The notes under the pieces: model-generated | The model's database searches: none | What the model saw: only the letters and a program-made list of their open reading frames with translations | What the model was told of the DNA's origin: nothing | Shown here: in pieces, positions 63,346-64,000 of the stretch | Layout: every line of letters starts with the position of its first letter | How positions within the stretch are numbered: position 1 is the stretch's first letter | NCBI RefSeq assembly: GCF_023973165.1 | Contig: NZ_CP099547.1 | Coordinates: forward strand, 1,674,001-1,738,000 | From: Arcanobacterium pinnipediorum | Lineage (GTDB): Bacteria > Actinomycetota > Actinomycetes > Actinomycetales > Actinomycetaceae | DNA: 64,000 bases | Direction: 5' to 3' | Position numbers and translations under genes: made by a program

Positions 63346-63403
63346 AGATCATCCTTGGAAGGGAGTAGAGAAAATCTTTCACTACATACGATAACCCTTT
63401 GTG

Positions 63404-63432
63404 TTGTCTAACGTAACCCTGGGATCTAGAAT
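63404..63432 (+). promoter_or_regulatory. Leaderless-type promoter of the trkH-like gene
   Basis: TTGTCT (63404-63409), 17 bases and TAGAAT (63427-63432), then 7 bases to the GTG start. Confidence 0.6.
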
Positions 63433-63439
63433 CACTTAA

Positions 63440-64000
63440 GTGAACCGTCTGAGAAAGATGCGACCCACCTATATTTTAATATCGGCGTTCATTGTGACGC
63501 TGATAGTGGGGACATTCCTATTGATGCTCCCGGTCTCCGTAACCGGGCGGCCTCCTTGGCCATATCCACTCGAAACACCTCCTTTCGAGTATGGTCCACA
63601 GTTTGACGGCGGCGCCCCGTTTTCCGTCGCTTTTTTCACCGCAACCTCCGCGACAGCAGTGACCGGACTCGCCGTAGTTGATACGGCAACCTATTTTTCT
63701 CCTTTCGGCCAAACAATCATCGCAGTTCTGATCCAACTCGGCGGTATCGGCACAATGACAATCGTTACCCTGGTCGCAATGGTTTTGGCGCGACGCTCCG
63801 ACATGCGCACCCGCGTCGTTGCATCAGCCTCAGTTAGCGGAGTCGGCCTGGGAAATGTACGTCGGGTAGTGAGCGGCGTCGTGATCTTGACGGTAACCGT
63901 AGAAACTATCCTCGCCTTCACTTTGCTCTTGCGATACATCTTCCTAGGTGACTCTTTCAAAACCGCACTCGGTAAAGCGTCATTCCACGCCATATCGGCA
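63440..64000 (+). CDS. TrkH/KtrB-family potassium transporter subunit (cut by window edge)
   Basis: The first 187 residues of a membrane protein are visible and the frame runs past the window end. A membrane segment follows the start (YILISAFIVTLIVGTFLLML), then a pore region TATSATAVTGLAVVDTATYF with the selectivity-filter TGL, and GQTIIAVLIQLGGIGTMTI. This is the layout of TrkH/KtrB. These pair with a TrkA/KtrA RCK protein, which should lie to the right. The GTG start has no ribosome site but a good leaderless promoter; an ATG at 63458 is the alternative. Confidence 0.9.
   Translation, partial: MNRLRKMRPTYILISAFIVTLIVGTFLLMLPVSVTGRPPWPYPLETPPFEYGPQFDGGAPFSVAFFTATSATAVTGLAVVDTATYFSPFGQTIIAVLIQLGGIGTMTIVTLVAMVLARRSDMRTRVVASASVSGVGLGNVRRVVSGVVILTVTVETILAFTLLLRYIFLGDSFKTALGKASFHAISA

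Overview
The window looks like chromosome from a moderate-GC actinomycete of the Actinomycetaceae, most like Arcanobacterium or a close relative. This rests on the gene set and order: metG-tatD-rpfB-like-ksgA...ispE, DUF3263 next to a LytR_C protein, Glp next to SepX/GlpR, DUF3027 next to a cold-shock protein, a lone CIRCE-controlled groEL, and surface proteins ending in LAxTG. GC appears near 50 percent by eye. I see no prophage, IS element, CRISPR array or rRNA operon. The one RNA gene is tRNA-Arg(CCU). Genes are cut at both edges: a TetR regulator at the left and a TrkH/KtrB potassium transporter subunit at the right.

Layout. 1-5.7 kb: TetR regulator and ABC exporter, a MarR regulator, a small membrane protein, an ABC-F ATPase. 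5.7-15 kb (minus strand): the conserved metG-tatD-rpf-rsmA-ispE block, interrupted between rsmA and ispE by a PTS cassette (LicT-type antiterminator, EIIBC, EIIA) with its own promoter, RAT element and terminator. 15-20 kb: nicotinamidase with a very acidic tail, MMPL exporter, RsmI, DsrE-like protein. 20-26 kb: four-gene ABC exporter/two-component operon, an LAxTG surface protein, a DUF2314-like protein. 26-31 kb: SepX/GlpR and Glp divisome pair, 5-FTHF cyclo-ligase, SAF protein, MscL. 31-37 kb: a 1415-residue helicase-like pseudoenzyme, TrhO, tRNA-Arg. 37-44 kb: Usp, NlpC/P60, DtxR regulator, purine permease, ManA, DUF3027, Csp. 44-52.6 kb: TPM protein and PspA, NYN protein, OmpR-type two-component system, PlsC, SDR, degenerate HD protein. 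52.6-64 kb: MFS, tandem CPBP membrane protein, GroEL, LytR_C and DUF3263, Ung, thioester-domain surface protein, Kbl/Tdh, TrkH start.

Themes. Much of the window serves the cell envelope and division: an Rpf-like hydrolase, NlpC/P60, MscL, Glp/SepX, TPM/PspA, LytR_C and two sorted surface proteins. The two wall hydrolases share GTNAC-type direct repeats with about 11 bp spacing, which suggests common control by an MtrA-like regulator. At least seven genes have a good -10 hexamer 6-7 bases before the start codon and so probably make leaderless mRNA. The most unusual DNA-level signal is the palindrome CGACGTCG: I count 26 copies in 64 kb where about one is expected, read in three codon frames, like the cyanobacterial HIP1 element. 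The most unusual gene product is the helicase/nuclease-like protein at 31395-35642, which keeps the fold's motifs but has lost nearly every catalytic residue.
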